Source: Anaeromyces robustus (Eukaryota > Neocallimastigomycota > Neocallimastigomycetes > Neocallimastigales > Neocallimastigaceae). Taken from it: a stretch of 64,000 nucleotides of DNA. A model generated the notes under the pieces. It was given only the letters and a program-made list of their open reading frames with translations, was not told the DNA's origin and searched no databases. Numbering within the stretch: the stretch's first letter is position 1; each line of letters starts with the position of its first letter. This document shows positions 1-13,022 of this stretch, piece by piece. The DNA lies in contig MCFG01000027.1 in NCBI GenBank assembly GCA_002104895.1, positions 107,501-171,500 on the forward strand. Reading direction: 5' to 3'. Position numbers and translations under genes: made by a program.

Positions 1-1
1 A

Positions 2-52
<51 letters not shown>

Positions 53-82
53 ATAGATAAATAAATAAATAAGTAAATAAAT
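1..82. repeat. (AAAT)n microsatellite at window edge
   Basis: About twenty AAAT units with two or three substitutions run to the left edge, so the true array is longer. The same tetranucleotide recurs at 3043-3140, 4908-5068 and 12630-12695. Confidence 0.95.
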
Positions 83-1497
83 GTAGTTAACTTTTTTTTT
101 TATATGATATGCGTATAGTATATTCTAAAAAAAAAAAAAAAAAAAAACGGCTTATTAGATTTCCATAATAGTTTCCTTATTTATATTATGATACAGAATA
201 TCTATGGTTATTCAATTAGGGAAGGCTCCGATGAGACAATAAAAAATAAATTTTTTTTGTTATTATATAATTTATTATCTATAATTGAATAAAATAAAAA
301 GTAAATATTTATTAATTGCTTTAAGGAAAAAAAAATATTCTAAAGTATAATTCAGATAAATTATATAAGAGAATAAATGATATTGATAAAAAAAAAATAA
401 AGGAAATAGAAATATTAAAAATATTTAAATTCTTTTAATGGATGATCCACACTAATAATTAGACATTCTTCTAATTCAAATAAAATAGAAAACTTTCTTT
501 TTTTTGTTGCATCTATGTAGCAACTATTTATTATCCTGTAATCATGTATATGTTGAGAAGTAATTAATAATTGTTTTTTAAATATATTTACTTTAATTAT
601 TCATTCCTTTGTGTTGGTACTTAAAACTAAAAATAAAAAAAAATACAATAAATTACAAATGTTATTAAATAGAAAAGATTTTCTATGATTATAAATTTAA
701 TGATTTATATAATGAATTATTTTAAGAATATAAAGTATTTTTTAAGTATTTTAAACATAAATATAACCTATTTTTTAATGTATATAATAAAATTTAGAGT
801 AAGGCTTTAAAATTATATTTATTTATAATTAAATAGAGCAATAATTAATTAATTAATTAATATTATTTAGAGTTATTATTTAATATTCATTTATTAAGCA
901 TTAATTATTTATTTATTAATTAATTGTTTATTTATTTATTAATTTATTAATTATTAAATATATATTAAAATTATATTCTTCTTTTGTCAACTTTTAAAAT
1001 GTTTATATTATTGACAAAATTTATCGGTTTGTTAATTTAATAGTATAAAAGTTCTTTTTTTTTTTAATTATTTTAATATTTAATATATAATTTAAAATTT
1101 ATATATTATTTATTAATTTATAATATTAATAATAAAAATATTTTAATTAAAAAAATAAAAAATTAAAAACAAAAAACAAAAACAAAAAAAAAAAAAAAAA
1201 AAAAAATTCTAAGCCAACAATTAAACAATTATTGTTTGATTAAATTTTTGTTTAATTTTAATTTCTTATTAAATAAGAATTACAACAACAAAAAAAAAAA
1301 ATTTAATTTTATTACTATTTAATTATTATTTACTTTAAAATTTACAAATTTTGGTAAAAAAATTATTTTTTTATTATTCTATTAAAAGAAAAAAAAAAAA
1401 AAACATTGATATATTTTATAAATATATATAAATATATTGTGGTGGTATCCTTTTTTTTTTTTACAAAAAAAAAAAAAATAATAAATAAATAATTTTA
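83..1497. other. AT-rich intergenic stretch with one weak coding remnant
   Basis: This is mostly homopolymer and AT-repeat sequence downstream of the Ser-rich gene. The only coding-like stretch is listed separately at 425-601. An inverted repeat TTTTGTCAA ... TTGACAAAA lies at about 985-1021. No RNA gene is visible. Confidence 0.6.
425..601 (-). pseudogene. Possible decayed coding fragment, family unknown
   Basis: On the minus strand one frame stays open for about 58 codons with amino-acid complexity unlike the surrounding spacer; it includes CYIDATKKRKFSILFELEE and ends KEFKYF plus stop. There is no in-frame ATG. A TTTTTAG acceptor-like site lies just upstream at about 621-626, so this could be a last exon or the tail of a dead gene. 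I do not recognise the family. Chance openness in AT-rich DNA is unlikely over this length but cannot be excluded. Confidence 0.25.
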
Positions 1498-2727
1498 TTA
1501 TTTTAATTTCATTTTTTTAATTTCATTTTTTATATAATTTGATTTACCGTATGAAGAATTTATTAAAGACTTATAAAGTTTTAATTGAACGAGTTCTTTT
1601 TTACCTTCATTTTTAATCATTGAATCAATTAATGTAGAATCTAACATAAATTTGGTAATATTAAAGGTTATTTTATCTACTTCTTTTTCTTTTTTAATCA
1701 TTGATTTAATCAATGGAGTATTTAATAAATTTTTATAAAAAGTTTTCATGTTTATCTCAATATACTTATTTTTATTTTGTATAATAGTTTCATTATCTAA
1801 TTGATTTATTTCTTTTTCTGACCAGAGTTCATCTGCTTTCTTTTTTAGTTTCATTTTTTCTTGCTCAATCCTTGAATATAAATTTAATTCTTCTTTATAA
1901 GTTTTCTTCCATAATTCTTCGACAGCATTCCAACGTGATATTTTAAATTGACTATGTACTTTTTGGCGTTCATTTAATATTTCTTTTCTTTCTTTTTCAA
2001 TTATATTTTTTCTTTTTCGTATTAATGATAAAATATGTTTAATTTCATTATTATCTATGTTTTCTTTTTCTTCTTCTTCAATTTCCTTGACTTGTTTAGT
2101 AACTTCTTTCCAAATGTCTTCATCATAATAAAGTTTAAAAACTACCCATTCCTTAAGATACTCATTATTAATATTTCTTCGAATTTCTTTGCAATATCCA
2201 TTGATTACTTTTGTCAATGGAGGATTATTATTAATTTCTTTAATGAAATTTAAAATTTTTTCTTTAATAATGGACGTATCTTGTTCTTTTAAAACATTTT
2301 CTTTTAGGTGCTCGACCCATAAATCAATATCTTTAATTATTATATTCAATTCTTTGCAATTACTTATTCCATTTGTTATATCTGAATTGTTTGAATTGAT
2401 TGAACTGTCTGAACTGATTGAACTTAATGAACTATCTGAATCATTTGAGCTATCTGAACTATCTGAACTTAATGAACTATCTGAATTGTTTGAACTGCTT
2501 GAACTGCTTGAACTGCTTGAACTTAATGAACTATCTGAACTGACTGAACTGTCTGAACTTTCTGAATTAATTAAACTGATTGGGTTTATTGGACTATCTG
2601 AATTACTTGAACTGTCTGAACTGTCTGAACTGTCTGAATTAATTGAACTGATTGGGTTTATTGGATTATTTAAATTGTTTGAGTTGTTGTTTAAACGATT
2701 TGAATGGTTTTCTATTTCCGACATCAT
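1498..2727 (-). CDS. Ser/Asn-rich protein with charged helical C-terminal half, unknown function
   Basis: A single-exon protein of 409 residues. Residues 1-120 are low complexity: Asn-rich, then many SDSSDSS-type repeats and a pure Ser run, encoded by imperfect short repeats. Residues 124-220 look alpha-helical with scattered Trp (LWVEHLKE, YLKEWVVF). Residues 220-320 are Lys/Glu-rich and probably coiled coil, including WNAVEELWKKTYKEE and ADELWSEKEI. The last 90 residues hold two similar blocks, TPLIKSMIKKE and STLIDSMIKNE, about 30 residues apart, which looks like an internal duplication. The start is one of two adjacent ATG codons. There is no signal peptide or membrane segment. I cannot name the family; the helical part faintly resembles nuclear regulator folds, but no diagnostic motif is present. 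The complex C-terminal half supports a real gene rather than repeat read-through. Confidence 0.7.
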   Translation of the reverse strand: MMSEIENHSNRLNNNSNNLNNPINPISSINSDSSDSSDSSSNSDSPINPISLINSESSDSSVSSDSSLSSSSSSSSSSSNNSDSSLSSDSSDSSNDSDSSLSSISSDSSINSNNSDITNGISNCKELNIIIKDIDLWVEHLKENVLKEQDTSIIKEKILNFIKEINNNPPLTKVINGYCKEIRRNINNEYLKEWVVFKLYYDEDIWKEVTKQVKEIEEEEKENIDNNEIKHILSLIRKRKNIIEKERKEILNERQKVHSQFKISRWNAVEELWKKTYKEELNLYSRIEQEKMKLKKKADELWSEKEINQLDNETIIQNKNKYIEINMKTFYKNLLNTPLIKSMIKKEKEVDKITFNITKFMLDSTLIDSMIKNEGKKELVQLKLYKSLINSSYGKSNYIKNEIKKMKLK

Positions 2728-3044
2728 TTATATTTTTAATAAATAAAGAAATATATTTTTCTTCTTTTTTTTTTTTTTTTTATTCTTTATAATATTATAT
2801 ATATAAAATTTATTTATTTTTCTAAATCTAAAATATTATATACAAAAATAGAGATTTTATATATATTACAATGAACAATATATGTTTTATATTGTAATAA
2901 TAAAACTAAGTTTTGTTTTCTTTAGAAATTTTTATAGAATATTAATATTTTATTTACTTAAAACATTCTCATATAAGATTTATCTATTCATGTCTTTAGT
3001 TTTATTGTGTGTGTTACATAAATTATATAAAAATATGTTTAAAA

Positions 3045-3127
<83 letters not shown>

Positions 3128-3183
3128 ATATAAATAAATAGGTGAATAAATAATCTAATATATATATATATATATATTTTTTG
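2728..3183. repeat. AT-rich spacer with (AAAT)n array
   Basis: Upstream region of the Ser-rich gene. It contains a poly(T) tract at about 2764-2781 and a nearly perfect (AAAT)n array at 3043-3140. No other structure is seen. Confidence 0.8.
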
Positions 3184-3495
3184 TTACATCAATATCCATA
3201 CATAGTAGTTAATAACGGGTCTATTGCAGGTAATATTATACTGCTTATTATTACTTTTCCATAATCGGACTGACATCTTTTCTCAAAACTATAACAAACT
3301 GCTTTAGTTTCATAATAACTTTTTTTTTTTTTTTTTTACGACAACATTAACCAGATGAACATTTACCATATTTATTACCAAATTTTCCATATGATAGTGT
3401 CACATATTTTAAATTTATTATATTTTTATCAAAACAAAATATATCTTTTATATTACAAAGAGAATAATTATTTTCATAATTGCAATATTCTAGAG
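3184..3495 (-). pseudogene. Remnant of a chitin-binding (CBM18/hevein-like) domain protein
   Basis: Reading the minus strand from 3495 gives a Cys-rich sequence. It includes FGNKYGKCSSG, then a stop in place of one residue, then CC, then a long A-run (about 3320-3337 on the plus strand), and then VCYSFEKRCQSDYGK. The order GKCxSGxCC ... CQSxxGK is the signature of the CBM18/hevein fold, which binds chitin or GlcNAc oligomers and is common in secreted fungal proteins. The stop and the homopolymer inside the domain make it non-functional. No start codon or signal peptide can be assigned. The call rests on motif order only. Confidence 0.5.
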
Positions 3496-3635
3496 TTTTA
3501 TTTATTTTTAAATGTTACATATATTTAAGATGACAAGGGTTATTAAGAAATTAGTTTAGTGTTAATCCTGAAAAATGTTTAGAGAAAATAAAATAGTATT
3601 TTAAAAAAATCATATACATCGTTTATTACAAAGTG

Positions 3636-3636
<1 letters not shown>

Positions 3637-3666
<30 letters not shown>
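3637..3666. repeat. Poly(A) tract
   Basis: An uninterrupted run of about 30 A, one of many long homopolymers in the first 42 kb. Confidence 0.9.
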
Positions 3667-3668
<2 letters not shown>

Positions 3669-3837
3669 AATTATTAAATGTTATATTTAATTTTCAAAAT
3701 ATTATGATAGTGCGATGTGATTATTTTAAAGTATTCGTTATGCTGAATTATGATAAAAAGAAATATTATTTCATTAGATAATTAAAAGAAGAAAAAAACT
3801 ATTAAAACAATAATTATCTCAATAATATTTGTAAATG

Positions 3838-4850
3838 AGGTAATGAAACTTGTAGTGGTGAAATATTTAATTAAACATGGTGCTGATATAGGTTAAATAT
3901 ATTTACATGGTAATACTCAGTAATATATTGTAATAATGGAAAAAAGAAAATATAATAAAATATTTAGTTGAACATGAGGATAAAATATCTTTAATTAATG
4001 ATTGCAACAATGAATATAAATTTATAGATAAATATTTCATTAAAAATGGAGTAGATATAAAATATAAAAGAATTATTCTTCTAAAGATTGTATATAGAAA
4101 ATATTTAATAAAACATTGGTGAAAATATATGTTTATAATACTTGTTTATTAAATGCATGTATTGATAATTATGAAAATATTGCAAAATAATTTATTAGAA
4201 ACATGGAACAAATGTATATTTTAAGAATTAAGATAATTATTTATTGATCTCATCAATTTGAAAGAGTTTAGAGTAGATACATATCATGAAAATTATGATG
4301 ATGGTATGGTAAAGGGTCTTTAATGATTGTATGTCAAAAATGACAATAAGAATATAATAAAATATTTAATCGATCGATCATGGAGTAGATATTAACAAAT
4401 CTCAATTATGCTACATATCTTATTTAATAATGGAATATGAAAAAAAAAAAAAGAAAATAAAAATAAAAATAATAATAAAATATGAAAACAATGAAAAAGT
4501 GGTAATGGAATATTAAAAAAAAAATGAAAAAATGAAAATAGAATATAAAAACAATGAAAAAAACAATAATAGAATATTCAAAAAATAATGATAATGATAA
4601 TGAAAACGATAATATGAATATTTAAAATATGCATTTAATTATTAAAGAAAAATCATAATAAGTTTCTATATTGAACATATAGAATAATTGGACGACCTAT
4701 GGATGAATAAGGTATGGAACGTCTATCGAAAATTTTTATAAAAATTTATAATATAACTTTAATTAATGCTTTTAAACCATAAAACTAAAGTAAAATATTT
4801 AATTGCATATGAAGCTGATTCCAATAAGAACTGAAATGATAGTACTTTTT
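3838..4850 (+). pseudogene. Decayed ankyrin-repeat gene
   Basis: Several short plus-strand stretches have the ankyrin helix-2/loop pattern: VVKYLIKHGADI at about 3856-3891, ENIIKYLVEHEDKI at about 3948-3989, YFIKNGVDI at about 4034-4062, LLNACIDNYENIAK at about 4147-4188, NIIKYLI at about 4342-4362, and VKYLIAYEAD near 4790-4820. They are spaced near multiples of 99 bp, as expected for 33-residue repeats, but stops and frame changes separate them. This is therefore a dead ankyrin gene of perhaps eight to ten repeats. The intact ankyrin protein at 25615-26610 shows what a live member looks like. Confidence 0.7.
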
Positions 4851-4907
4851 TAATTGTTATAAAATTGGTTAGGATAAAATTTTAATTATTTTAAAGTTAA
4901 TTATAAT

Positions 4908-5068
<161 letters not shown>

Positions 5069-5089
5069 TTCTTAAATTTCAAATACAAA

Positions 5090-8000
5090 CAGTAATTCTA
5101 TAATAATTTGTTAATTCTATAATAATTTGTTAAATTTCAAATATAAATAATAATTCTATAATAATTTGTTAATAACAATTATTTATTGATTTCATTCATT
5201 TATTTATTATATTTATTTATTGAATTATTAATTATTTTATTTACTTATTTAAGTTTTGCCAAGTAAAAAATAGTAAAATTATAAATTAGTGCAAAAAAAA
5301 AAAAAGCCTATTTTATTATTATTTTATTATTATTTTATTATATTTCTCAATAAAAATATATATAATGAATATTTTTCATATCTTCATATGAACTGAAATA
5401 AATTAAACTTAAAACACTTTTTTATTAATTTAAACGGAATCAATGAACAAATAAATAAATGTATATTTTAATATATTAGTGTAAATTAATAATATAAGAA
5501 TTTAATAAATTTTTAATTATAATTGATTGTAAAAATAAGTTTTATATAATATATATAATATATAATAATATATAATAAATAATATATTGTATATTATATT
5601 TAATTTATTATATTTATTTTATTTATTATATTTATAGATGAATTTTTTTTTCTCTATTTTTAAATGGTTTCCATCTATAGAAATTGTGGTTTTATTTTTT
5701 TTTTCCTTTTAAAATAAAAGTAAAAACGTTTTTTTTTTATTAAAAAAAGTTATAAAATTAAATAATTAAATTTAAAACATTTTGGTTTTTTGGTGGTTAA
5801 AAAGTGATCATTTAATGCATATTTTTTAGTTACAAAACTGTCTTTTTATTAACTTTAAAAATAATTAAAATTAATAAGTAAAAAAAGATTAACAAAAAAA
5901 GATAAATAAAAAAAGATTAATAAAAAAAGATAAAATAATAAAAAAGATTATTAAAAAGGATAAATCAAAAAAAAAAAAAAAAAAAAAAAAGGTAAATTGA
6001 AATGAATTAAAATAAAATTAAATAAAATAAAAGTAGTAAAAAAAAAAATTTTTTTTTTCTTATAGCTATACATTACATCTTATATACATAAAACATAAAT
6101 AACACCTAAAAATCAATTTATAGTTAACTATTGTATTATGATGATGAATAGAATGATCAAATGTTTTATACATTTATTAATATGAATACATTTATTAATA
6201 TGAGTAATAGAAAACCAATTTTGATTTAAATTTTTTAGATTTTTAATTTATGTAAAATATTAATAAATACTTATATATTAAGAAGTGGACCAAAATAAAA
6301 TGAACAAATTTTATTACTTCTAAAAGATTTTTTTTTATTTTTATTATAATTTTTTTTATATATTATTTATTTCTCAATAATATCTAAAAGTAAGTAATTA
6401 TTTTTAATGATTTATTTTATTAGTATTCTAACAAAATCCATAATAATACCTTTATTTAAGGTATTATAAAAAATAAAATTAAAGAGTTTTTTTTTATTTT
6501 TTACTTTATTATTTACTATTGTATAGAATTTTCTACCATAATAATTATAATATTTATAAATAATATAATATATTATAATATTATTTTATTATTATATTTA
6601 ATTATAAAAAAGAGATACAAAATTTTTTTTTTTTTTTGTTAGTGTATATTAAATATTCGTAATATACGTATTATTAAATAAAGTATTAATATAATTAATA
6701 CATTACAATATATTAAAAAATAAAATTTTTATTTATTTTTTTTATAAATGGTTAATTTTAATAGAATACTAATTAATTCAATGCGAAATATATTAATAAT
6801 ATATTACATAATATATATTGTATTCAACTCTAATTATAATAATTATTATAAAATTTTTTTTCCTTAATGTATTATTTTTTTATTATATTTATTTTAATGT
6901 ATTTTTTTCCTATTATTTTATTATAATATATTATCGTATAACAGTTAAAAATAGTTATTTATATTAAATATACTTTATTTCTTTTAAAAAAGTACAATCT
7001 ATAATATATTTATTATATTAAATAAATATATTAAGTAAATACAATATATTAAGAATAAATAAAAATAATTATTTTTAAAAACAATCATCCCCATTCAAAT
7101 ATTAGTGAATGAATCTAAAAATAAATAAATTATTATTATTAATTATCAAAAATAAATGAATGAATAAATCATTAAATAGAGAATTATCACAATTATTAGT
7201 ATTTTTATTCTATAATTATTAAATATATTATTATATTTATTATATATAATAAATATTATTTAATTTTATTTGCTTTTTTTTTTGTTATGTCTTTTTATAT
7301 TTATTAAAGTTTATTATTTTCAGAAAATAAATAAACAAATAATAAATAAATAAATAAATATCATTAAATAAGTGAATGAATAAATAAATAAAAAGTTGTT
7401 TAAAAACATTAATTTAAAATATTAATATTTTTAATATTACATATTATTTTATATTATTATATAACATTATTAACATTTTATTATGTTTATTGCTATAATA
7501 TATATTATATATGATATTTAAAATATAGAATAATATATAATATTATATTATAATATATATTAAATAGTAATATTTAATATTTAATAATATATTTAAATTG
7601 ATTATTTATTTATGTTATTTTTTTTATTTATTTTTTTTATTATTTTTATTTACTATTAGTATTTTTAATATTATTATTATTTTTTTTTAATTTTATTTTA
7701 ATTTTTTATCTTTAATACTTAATATTGTAATTAAAATATTTAACATATTAAAATCATTTATTTTTATAGAAAGATAAATATAAATAATACCAACCTGGTT
7801 TTTTTTTTATTATCTTTTTTTTCTAAATCCAAAATTAAATTAAAAAAGAAATAAAAAAGAATATCTAATAAATAAACAAAATATTTAAAGTATGAATTAT
7901 ATTTAATAATAATAAAAATGTTTTTTTTATATAATTTTTAAATAATAACTATTAATGTGAAGTAGTTCAGAATAAAATATTTTCTATTTATATAATAAAT

Positions 8001-9206
8001 AATAAAATTAACATGAATAAATAAATAAATAAATAAATAAATAAAAATAAAATTATAAAATATAATGAATAAATTAAATAAACAAAATAATAATGATTAA
8101 CAATATTAAAAAGATATATTATATTAACAAAGGAAAAATAGTAAATTTAATAAAAACATTTATTTTGTTTTATTAACAAAATAATTTTTATCAATTGAAA
8201 TTAATAATATTATGGATTAAATTAGTAAAGATATAATATTTGAAGGTTACAGTCATGAATTCTTAATATACATTGTGAAATAAAATAAAAAATATAATTA
8301 AAAAAATCTACTATATAAATTACAAAAATAAAAATATTATAATATATGTTAAGATTTAAAATTCATAATTCATTTATTTTATTTATATATGTAAAATGCA
8401 ATTTTATTTAAAAATTATATCAATAATATTTATATAGATAAAAAATAATAGACTTTTGTAAATAAATTATATACATAAATTAACAATATATGTTGTAAGA
8501 TAGTTTTTTTTTTTTTCACATAGAAATTATTGATTTCACATAGTCTATAGATTAACAGAATGAATTCATAGTTTAAATAATTAATATATCAATTATTGTA
8601 AAAAATAAATATAAAATAATAATTCAAAATATTCAATAACTATTTATTAAAATATTTTTTTATATATAAATAAACAAATCATTTTATTACAATCAATTTT
8701 TATAATCACAAAATAAATATTAATCTTCCTTTTTTTTATATTATTTCTTTTTATTATTATTATTTTTTTTAATAATAAGATATTTAATTTTTTTTATAGT
8801 TTAAAAAAATTAAATTCTTATTTTGTATATGAAACATGGTAATAATATAACTGAATTGAAAACAAGGGTAATTTATTGATTTAATAATAATATAATATAT
8901 ATATAATTATTATGTATTCAAATTATTAATTTTTTTTTATTAATAAACTTCAATATTATAAAGTGTGTTATATTTAACCGTGAATTCTGTATAATAATTT
9001 AACATATCATATATTTTATATTTTCTTTTTTTTTTTTATAAAAAAAAGGAAAAAAAGACAATCATTTGCCTTATTTAACAGTAAATATCAAAAAGAAATA
9101 TATATACAAAATAGTCAATTTTGACTAATAAAAAAAAAAAAAAAAAAAAAAAATAAAACATATGATATAAAAAAAAAAGTCTTAAAAAAAAAGGCTGACA
9201 TTTCAC
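5090..9206. other. Four-kilobase AT-rich desert
   Basis: I see no gene, RNA or coherent coding remnant here. It contains poly(A)/poly(T) runs, a short AATTCTATAATAATTTGTTA direct repeat near 5092-5170, and AAAT arrays at about 7340-7390 and 8015-8045. Just upstream of the sirtuin gene is the palindrome-like AGTCAATTTTGACT (about 9112-9125). Confidence 0.6.
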
Positions 9207-10745
9207 ATGAAAGTAAATTTTATGAATAATATAAAGCCAAATTTAAAATTAGTTTTTGTATTTGGTGCTTGTATTTTACTAGCAAAATATCATTCAAATA
9301 ATCCTAATAGCTTTTTATCACATATCAAAAATATTAAGAATATAAAAAATTTCAATATTCAAATAATACATGACTATTATAATAACCCTCCAATAGAGAG
9401 TTTAGAAATTATTACTAATTTAATTGAAAAAATTGTAGTAAAATTTCCATCAAGAAAATCATTACTATACGGAATTTTAACATTCTTTTTTGTTTTAAGC
9501 TATTTTCAATATTTCCTTATCTTTTTAGATATATCTAAAGAAAAAATGCTTCATATATTACCATTTAATCAATTAGTGAATAATACAAGTTTAGATGTTT
9601 CAATAAAACAAGCTTTTAATTCACTAAACGTAATAACTCAACGTCAAAAACTCATTAATTCCATTCCAATTTCAAATATTAAATGGATTAATAATATAAG
9701 ATCATATAATACCAAGGTTAATCAAGAAAGAGCTGTTAGAAATATTGCCAAGTACATTAAGGAACATAATTGTAAAAATATTGTTGTTCTTAGTGGTGCC
9801 GGTATTTCAACTAACGCTAATATACCTGATTTTAGAACACCTGGTACTGGTTTATATAGCCGTTTATCAAAATATGATCTTCCTTCCCCACAATCTATTT
9901 TTGATATAGTATATTATAGACATAATCCAAATCCTTTCTGTCATATCGCAAAAGAACATTATACAAAAGAATATAAACCTACATTAACGCATTATTTCAT
10001 ACGTCTTTTAGCTGATCATGGATTACTCTTAAGAAATTTCACTCAAAATATTGATGGTTTAGAAGAAAAGGCTGGATTACCAGAAAAATATATCATTCAT
10101 GCTCATGGTACTTATAAAACAGCACATTGTGTAGGAAATGAATTAGGTCGTGGATGTGGAAAAGAATATTCACAAGAATGGTTTAAAGATAAAATGATTA
10201 AAATGAAAAAACCTATTTGTCCAGTCTGTAGAGGTTTTGTAAAACCAGATATTGTCTTTTTCGGTGAAGAATTACCAATATCTTTTTGGTTTGGATTACA
10301 AGATGATATTCCAAAATGTGATTTAATGATTATTATGGGTACTTCATTACAAGTAAGTTTATATTTATATATATAGATAGAAGTATAGAATAAAAACTAT
10401 ATAAAATACAAAAATAAGTTATATATATATTAGCAATTATTATAGAATAAGATATTTATTTTATTTTATTTTTTTTTTTATTTCAAATATAAATTTATTA
10501 TAAAAAAAAATAAAAAGGTTCATCCATTTGCTTCTATACCTGATCAAATTAAATTAAATGTACCTAGATTATTAATAAATAATGTAGCAGTTGGTCCTTT
10601 CAAAGAATTTGATTTATTAAGAAAGAAGGGCCAAAATAGAGATTATGTATATTTGGGTAATTGTGATGATGGCTGTTTAGAATTAGCTAAAGCTTTAGGT
10701 TTAGATAAAGAGTTATTGGAACTTTATGAAAATGGCCACAAATAA
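9207..10745 (+). CDS. Sir2-family NAD-dependent deacylase (class I sirtuin) with N-terminal membrane segments
   Basis: Two exons, 9207-10352 and 10518-10745, joined in phase 0 across an intron with GTAAGT donor and AAAAAG acceptor; 457 residues. The catalytic core runs from about residue 172: GAGIS (197-201, NAD binding), PDFRTP (207-212), TQNIDGLE (279-286), the HAHG catalytic His (300), zinc-binding Cys 308, 317, 338 and 341, KPDIVFFGE, and MGTSLQ joined by splicing to VHPFASIP. These are class I (SIRT2/3-like) motifs for protein-lysine deacylation using NAD. The first zinc pair is spaced C-x8-C, longer than the x4 of human SIRT2. The ~170-residue N-terminal extension has hydrophobic segments at about 14-27 and 86-107, so the enzyme may be membrane-anchored; a second ATG at residue 6 would not change this. 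The short tail after the Rossmann core ends ELYENGHK. Confidence 0.93.
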
Positions 10746-10815
10746 ATATTTTTAATATACGATTAAAAATAATAAATATTCATAATGTTTATATTATATT
10801 CTTATTAAATTAATA

Positions 10816-10862
<47 letters not shown>

Positions 10863-10877
10863 ATTTTTAAAAAAAAA

Positions 10878-10911
<34 letters not shown>

Positions 10912-11318
10912 TTTATATAAAAATAAATAATAAAACAAATATTATATATAGTACCTAAGTCAATAAATATTAACAGAAAGAATAAAAAAAAGATATATAT
11001 ATAAAATAATAAATATGAAAAAACAACAATAATTGATAAGATCTAATAATAATAATAGTAATAAAAAGAAAATTATAATGAAGAAGAAAGAAAAAAAAAA
11101 AAAAAAAAGATTTTTATATATATATAAAAAGACTTGATAATAAAAGTGACCTTTTTAAAAATATTATAAATTTTTTTTTTTTTTATAATTTATTTACAAA
11201 TTTTTTATTTCATTTCATTTACATATCATAGTATAAATTTAAATAAAAAAAAAAAAAATCAGAGGAAAAAAAATCTTAAAAAAAAGAAAATAAATAATAA
11301 ATAATAAATAATAAAAAT

Positions 11319-11350
<32 letters not shown>

Positions 11351-12630
11351 GTGATGATATAATATGATATATAGCAATAATAAAATAAAAATAATTATAT
11401 TTATTAGTATATATAATTAGGCATTTAAAAGATTTAAAATAATTATAATATATATAGTAATTTATGTAGATATTTTATTTTTATTAACTTTTTTTTTTTT
11501 TTTTTTTTTTTTATTTTTATATTTTTTTTTTATAATTTTGAACAATTTATATTTTATAAATAATATTTTTTTTTATTTTTTAAACATATTTTTTTTTCTG
11601 ATTTTTTTTTTTTCTTATATAGATAATATTATTATATATATCATTATAAATTTTTTATTTTTATTTTTTATACAATTTAATTATAAGTTTTAAAGAGAAA
11701 AAAGATAATGAATACGATAGACATAAGTGATAATAATAATATTTATTATTAATATTATTATAAAGAATAATAGACATAAGTGATAATAATAATATTTATT
11801 ATTAATATTATTATAAAGAATAAAAGACAAAGATAAAAAATAAAATAAAATAAAATAAAATAAAATGTAAATATAAGTAAATTTGAATAGAATAAAAGTA
11901 AAGATAAAAAAATAAAAAATAAACTATTATAATATCTTAGTAAAATAATATATATATATATTATATATTACATTTTATATTTTCTTTTAATATTTCTAAA
12001 TTTTATAATATTATATTATAATATAAAAATATATATATATATATATAATATTTTAATATAATGTTATTAATGGTTATCAATAGTTATTTATTTATTTATT
12101 TATTTATTTTATTTATTTATATTATTGTTTTTATTCTATAACACATTATAAGAGAAAATAAATATTATTTATTATTATTTTAGTTTCTTTATTAAATAAT
12201 TTTTAAAAATTTTATGTCTAATATATTTGATCTATGATATAATCGAGAAAAAATATATATATATATATTATTATTTATTTATTGTTTAAGACCAGTACTA
12301 TTATTATAATTATTATATATTATTATTTCCTTTTTTTTTTTTTAATTTTATTTTATTTTATTTTATTCAAGTCTAAAATAATAATAATAAAATATATTTT
12401 CTATTATAATAAATATTATAATATATATATATATATTTTTTTTTTTTGGCTATATCATTTGTCAAATATTTTGGACATAAAAATTTTTTAATCAATATTT
12501 TTTTTTTGGTCAAATCATATATATTTTATAATTTTTTTTTATTATAATACTTTTATTTCTATTTCTATTAATATTGTTAATAGAAATAGGATTAATAACA
12601 ATAAATATATATATGAATTAAAATAAAATA

Positions 12631-12694
<64 letters not shown>

Positions 12695-12750
12695 AGATTA
12701 AAACAATAAAAAACAAACAATAGTTTTTTTTTTCTATATAAGAATGTAAT

Positions 12751-12783
<33 letters not shown>

Positions 12784-13022
12784 ATTGTTTGTTTATTTTT
12801 GTTTTCTTTTACTTCTTTATTATATACAAATTATAAAAAATATAAAAAGAAGCTATAATAATAATAATAATAAAGAAGATATATAATTGGAATTCTTTTT
12901 CTGAAAAATTAAAATATATATATACAAAAGTATATATAAGTAAAAGTACACTAATTTAAATTTTTAATTTGGAAACTATAATTTTTTTTTAAAAAAAAAA
13001 AATAAAAAAAAAAGTAGTAAAA
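10746..13022. other. AT-rich spacer with homopolymers and a 53-bp tandem duplication
   Basis: No gene is seen. It contains poly(A) at 10825-10860, (TAA)n at about 10880-10909, a near-perfect 53-bp direct duplication starting at 11719 and 11772 (unit begins AGACATAAGTG), TA-dinucleotide tracts, and an (AAAT)n array at about 12630-12695. Confidence 0.6.

Noticed and set aside
180-240. Possible plus-strand coding piece around GGCTCCGATGAGACA
   Set aside because: Two frames look equally plausible over only about 20 codons; not supportable.
2189-2746. Plus-strand 185-codon open frame rich in (ELSELSEL)
   Set aside because: It is the antisense shadow of the Ser-repeat region of the minus-strand gene; no independent coding signal.
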